From UBA7672 sp044224605 (GTDB taxonomy: Bacteria > Pseudomonadota > Alphaproteobacteria > Caulobacterales > Hyphomonadaceae), in NCBI GenBank assembly GCA_044224605.1, contig JBGAKC010000006.1:77638-141637 (forward strand): a DNA stretch of 64,000 nucleotides, read 5' to 3'. Both the position numbers and the translations under genes were made by a program. The notes under the pieces are model-generated. The model ran no database searches and was not told the origin of the DNA. It saw nothing but the letters and a program-made list of their open reading frames with translations. How positions within the stretch are numbered: the stretch's first letter is position 1; every line of letters begins with the position of its first letter. Of this stretch, positions 61,525 through 64,000 are shown piece by piece.

Positions 61525-62892
61525 TCAGGGGGCGTCTGCGAGGCCTGGCACACGCAGCTTGAGCATCGGGCCAAAGCGGCGGACCGCAGCGGCGAGAAGA
61601 CCGGCGCAGAAGAGAAGATAGATCGGTTCGATGGTGTAGCGCATGCGCGCCTGCTCGCCGCCATTGAGGAAGTGCGAGGCGAGCGTGAAGTACGCAACGA
61701 TGCCGAACAGCGAGAGATAGAGCGGCGGGTTCGTACGGGTCAGCTTGAGGCCGACATAGAGCAGCACGAGATACCAGAGCGTCATCGAGATGCGGCTGAT
61801 CGTGCCGAAGCTGTCGGTGAGTCGTTCGGCGGGACCGAAAATGGCGTCCCAACCCAGCGGGTCGGCGTTGTAGTTGGACGGCGGCAGCTGGTGCGTGCCG
61901 ACCAGCACGTTGATGCGGTAGGCAAACCAGCCAATCGGGTCGTGCAGGATGACGTTCTTCGTCATGTCGAGGCAGCGCTGGCTCGTGGCGATCATGCCGA
62001 TGTGGTTCATGTTCGGCGCGCCGGGGCGTTTCCAGGTCTGCGTCAGGAGGGCGTTGTCGGTTGGCAGGCCGGGATTGGCGGCGATGGCTTCGCGGTGGGC
62101 CGTGTCGAAGTCGCAATGGACGAACTCGCCGGTCTGGCCGCCCGGGATGGTCTGCGCGAGGTTGAGGCCGATCCAGGTCGAAGCGGACGGCACGCCATAG
62201 ATGGCAAGGTTTTTCAGCGTCGGCAGCGCGCAGACGCCGGTGGCGAGGATAGCGATGGCGATGACCGGGCGAGCGGCTCGGGCGAGGCTCCAGCCGCGAC
62301 TCCACCATAGCAGGGCGGCCCCCGCGATGGCGACAAAGGCGGGGTGGAAGATCGCCCAGGTGAGCGACAAGGCCGTGAGCACGCCCAATGCACCAGCGAC
62401 GGGCCAGAGCGCACCGTCGCGCTTCACTTGCATCAGCAGCCACAGGAGGAGCGTGACGAGGAAGAAGGTGAAGTGCGGATAGAAGATGTAGGTCTCGAAA
62501 TAGAGGATGTTCGGGGAGAGGATCGAGACGCAGATGAAGATGGTCGCGACCAGCTGCGAGAAGCCGAAACGGCGCAGGATGTCGAGGAAGAGCAGCCCTG
62601 CCCCGGCCGTGAGGACGAGGTTGAAGCCGTACATGACGGTGGTGACGGCGTCGCCATCGGGGCCGACCATGGCGACCGCGAGCGCGAGGATGGCGTTCCA
62701 CAGCGGCGGCTGAGTGTGCAGCGCCCAGAGCGACCCGATGGGGTCGCTGGCCAGGAAGCGCAGGTCGATGTGCTGCCAGTGGTCTATGACAATGGCGGGA
62801 TCGGGCATCAGGCCCAGCGCGTAGGTGATCAGGCGCGAGACCAGCAGGACGGCCAGCACGGCGAGCTGCGGCGTGTATCTGGAGGCGAGCAT
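61525..62892 (-). CDS. Polytopic membrane protein, glycosyltransferase-C-like
   Basis: 455 aa with ten or more hydrophobic spans, starting LAVLAVLLVSRLITYALGL. The first periplasmic loop after span 1 has acidic residues (PDPAIVIDHWQHID) and there is a later FETYIFYPHFTFF segment; the layout (Arg/Asp in loop 1, many spans, large C-terminal loop) resembles GT-C fold enzymes that use polyprenyl-linked sugars. No closer family is recognised. Divergent from the zur-like gene. Confidence 0.65.
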   Translation of the reverse strand: MLASRYTPQLAVLAVLLVSRLITYALGLMPDPAIVIDHWQHIDLRFLASDPIGSLWALHTQPPLWNAILALAVAMVGPDGDAVTTVMYGFNLVLTAGAGLLFLDILRRFGFSQLVATIFICVSILSPNILYFETYIFYPHFTFFLVTLLLWLLMQVKRDGALWPVAGALGVLTALSLTWAIFHPAFVAIAGAALLWWSRGWSLARAARPVIAIAILATGVCALPTLKNLAIYGVPSASTWIGLNLAQTIPGGQTGEFVHCDFDTAHREAIAANPGLPTDNALLTQTWKRPGAPNMNHIGMIATSQRCLDMTKNVILHDPIGWFAYRINVLVGTHQLPPSNYNADPLGWDAIFGPAERLTDSFGTISRISMTLWYLVLLYVGLKLTRTNPPLYLSLFGIVAYFTLASHFLNGGEQARMRYTIEPIYLLFCAGLLAAAVRRFGPMLKLRVPGLADAP

Positions 62893-63027
62893 GCCCTTCC
62901 CCGAGCGTCCCTGGTGGGGTTCTCACTAGCGGAATAGCGTTAAGGATCTCTGTTTCTGCGGGTTTCGTGGGGGAGCCGGGACAGCGCGGGCCTTGTGAAT
63001 CAGGCGCTGGCAGCCGACATTCGGATC

Positions 63028-63489
63028 ATGGTCCACGCTCACCTTGCCTGCGCTCCCCTAGCCCTCAGCGACAGCCTGAAGGAAGCCGAGATACTGTGCG
63101 AGGAGCGCGGTGGTCGACTGACGCCGCTGCGCAAGAAGGTGCTGACGCTGCTGCTGGAATCCGGCGGGCCGGCGAAAGCGTACGACCTCCTCGAACAGCT
63201 GGGCGATGATGGCGCGGCCAAACCGCCCTCGGTCTATCGCTCGCTCGACTTCCTGCTGGACATGGGACTGGCGCACAAGATCGAGAGCCTCAACGCCTTC
63301 GTGGCGTGCGGGCACTGGAAGCATGGGCACGCCGCGGTGTTCCTGATCTGCGACAAGTGCGGCACGGCGGGCGAGCTGCACGCGCATGACAGCGTGAAGA
63401 AGCTGAGCCAGGAAGTGGAGAGCGTGAAGTTCCAGATGCGCAGCGCGGTGATCGAGATCCGCGGCCTGTGCCGGAAGTGCGCGGGCTAG
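63028..63489 (+). CDS. zur: Fur-family regulator, Zur-like
   Basis: 153 aa. Winged helix: ILCEERGGRLTPLRKKVLTLLLESGGPAKAYDLLEQL and PSVYRSLDFLLDMGLAHKI. Metal sites: the His-rich ACGHWKHGHAAVFLICDKCG and GLCRKCAG, the two CxxC pairs of the structural zinc site. N-terminal MVHAHLAC resembles the start of other Zur proteins, which favours ATG 63028 over GTG 62995. It likely represses zinc uptake genes, none of which is in the window. Confidence 0.85.
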   Translation: MVHAHLACAPLALSDSLKEAEILCEERGGRLTPLRKKVLTLLLESGGPAKAYDLLEQLGDDGAAKPPSVYRSLDFLLDMGLAHKIESLNAFVACGHWKHGHAAVFLICDKCGTAGELHAHDSVKKLSQEVESVKFQMRSAVIEIRGLCRKCAG

Positions 63490-63516
63490 CCTTCCGGAAA
63501 TTCAGAGGGAGCCACC

Positions 63517-64000
63517 GTGATCGAGGTCTATCGCGGCAGCATCAACACCTGGGAATGCGACGAGATGGGGCACATGAATGTGCGCTTCTACGTCGCGAAG
63601 ATGATGGAGGGGTTGGCGGGAGTCGGCCATGCCGTGGGGCTGCCCAATGCGTTCCGGGCGCGGGCGCTGTCGACATTGCAGCCGCGCGAGCAGCACATAC
63701 GGTTCATGCGCGAGGCGAAGGCGGGCGAGCCGTTCATGATGCACGCTTGCGTGCTGGAAGTCGCCGAGAGTTCCGTCCTGCTCTACCAGCAGATCGACCA
63801 CATGAGCGGGGAGCCGTGTGCAGGCTTCCGGACGTGGGTGGATCATGTCGATGTGGCGACGGGCGCGATATTCCCGTGGTCGGCGGCGACGCGGGCGAAG
63901 TGGGAAAAACTGAAGGGTGAGGCCCCGGCGGCGTGCGCGCCGCGCTCGCTCGATCTGTCGGTGAGGGTGCGGGGCTCGGCCACGATGGCGGAGGCCGATG
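63517..64000 (+). CDS. Thioesterase-superfamily protein (3' end outside window)
   Basis: The first 161 codons, from a GTG preceded by AGAGGGA. VYRGSINTWECDEMGHMNVRFYVAKMMEG is the 4-hydroxybenzoyl-CoA-thioesterase-like hot-dog start, with the catalytic Asp in DEMGHMN. After residue 140 a second part begins (RSLDLSVRVRGSAT), so the full protein may hold two hot-dog domains. 27 bases after the zur-like gene, same strand. Confidence 0.8.
   Translation, partial: MIEVYRGSINTWECDEMGHMNVRFYVAKMMEGLAGVGHAVGLPNAFRARALSTLQPREQHIRFMREAKAGEPFMMHACVLEVAESSVLLYQQIDHMSGEPCAGFRTWVDHVDVATGAIFPWSAATRAKWEKLKGEAPAACAPRSLDLSVRVRGSATMAEAD

Overview
The window comes from a GC-rich alphaproteobacterium. The gene set and order (HdaA next to polyphosphate kinase, tig-clpP-clpX-lon, glnB-glnA, an Rrf2/IscR-headed suf operon, frequent GTG/TTG starts) point to Caulobacterales, probably Hyphomonadaceae. 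Genus and species cannot be settled by reading alone. Almost all of the window is ordinary, densely packed chromosome. I see no prophage, insertion sequence, CRISPR array or rRNA; there is one tRNA (Leu, UAG).

Layout. 1-5 kb: the C-terminal part of a class II ribonucleotide-reductase-like protein, two tandem 21-codon ORFs, and an orphan ParA ATPase with a partner gene. 4-15 kb: aspS, rnd, a reverse-strand cluster DUF2066-hdaA-ppk-ppx, and divergent purM-purN. 14.5-15.3 kb: a gene-free stretch of palindromic repeats. 15-22 kb: the proteostasis block tig, clpP, clpX, lon (reverse strand) with tRNA-Leu upstream. 22-27 kb: PHP phosphoesterase, NAD(P)HX repair enzyme, histidine phosphatase, then glnB-glnA. 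27-40 kb: envelope and accessory enzymes (Tat-exported phospholipase C, PBP4-type carboxypeptidase, SLT lipoprotein, parE, CocE/NonD hydrolase, two hot-dog proteins, limonene-epoxide-hydrolase-like enzyme, GST, OafA-type acyltransferase). 40-45 kb: DEAD-box helicase, diguanylate cyclase, O-methyltransferase, TfoX-like protein, 2OG-Fe(II) oxygenase.

45.4-56.2 kb is the Fe-S cluster assembly locus. It reads on the reverse strand as iscR-like, cysteine desulfurase, sufB, a 3.8-kb block of unrelated small genes and a frameshifted acyltransferase remnant, then sufC-sufD-sufS-sufT-sufA. The IscR-like regulator has no cysteine at all. 56-64 kb holds an alpha/beta hydrolase, a DUF6572-type protein, acyl-CoA thioesterase, a secreted-protein gene broken by one in-frame TGA, tyrS behind a structured leader, a second repeat-rich gap, HU, a polytopic membrane protein, a Zur-like regulator and a truncated thioesterase gene at the window end.

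For follow-up the best candidates are the tandem 21-aa hydrophobic peptides at 1676-1812, where most third-base differences at conserved residues are synonymous; the cysteine-free IscR with a perfect dyad just upstream of its start; the split suf operon; the TGA-interrupted gene at 58313-58819; and four convergent gene pairs whose stop codons share a single CTAG.
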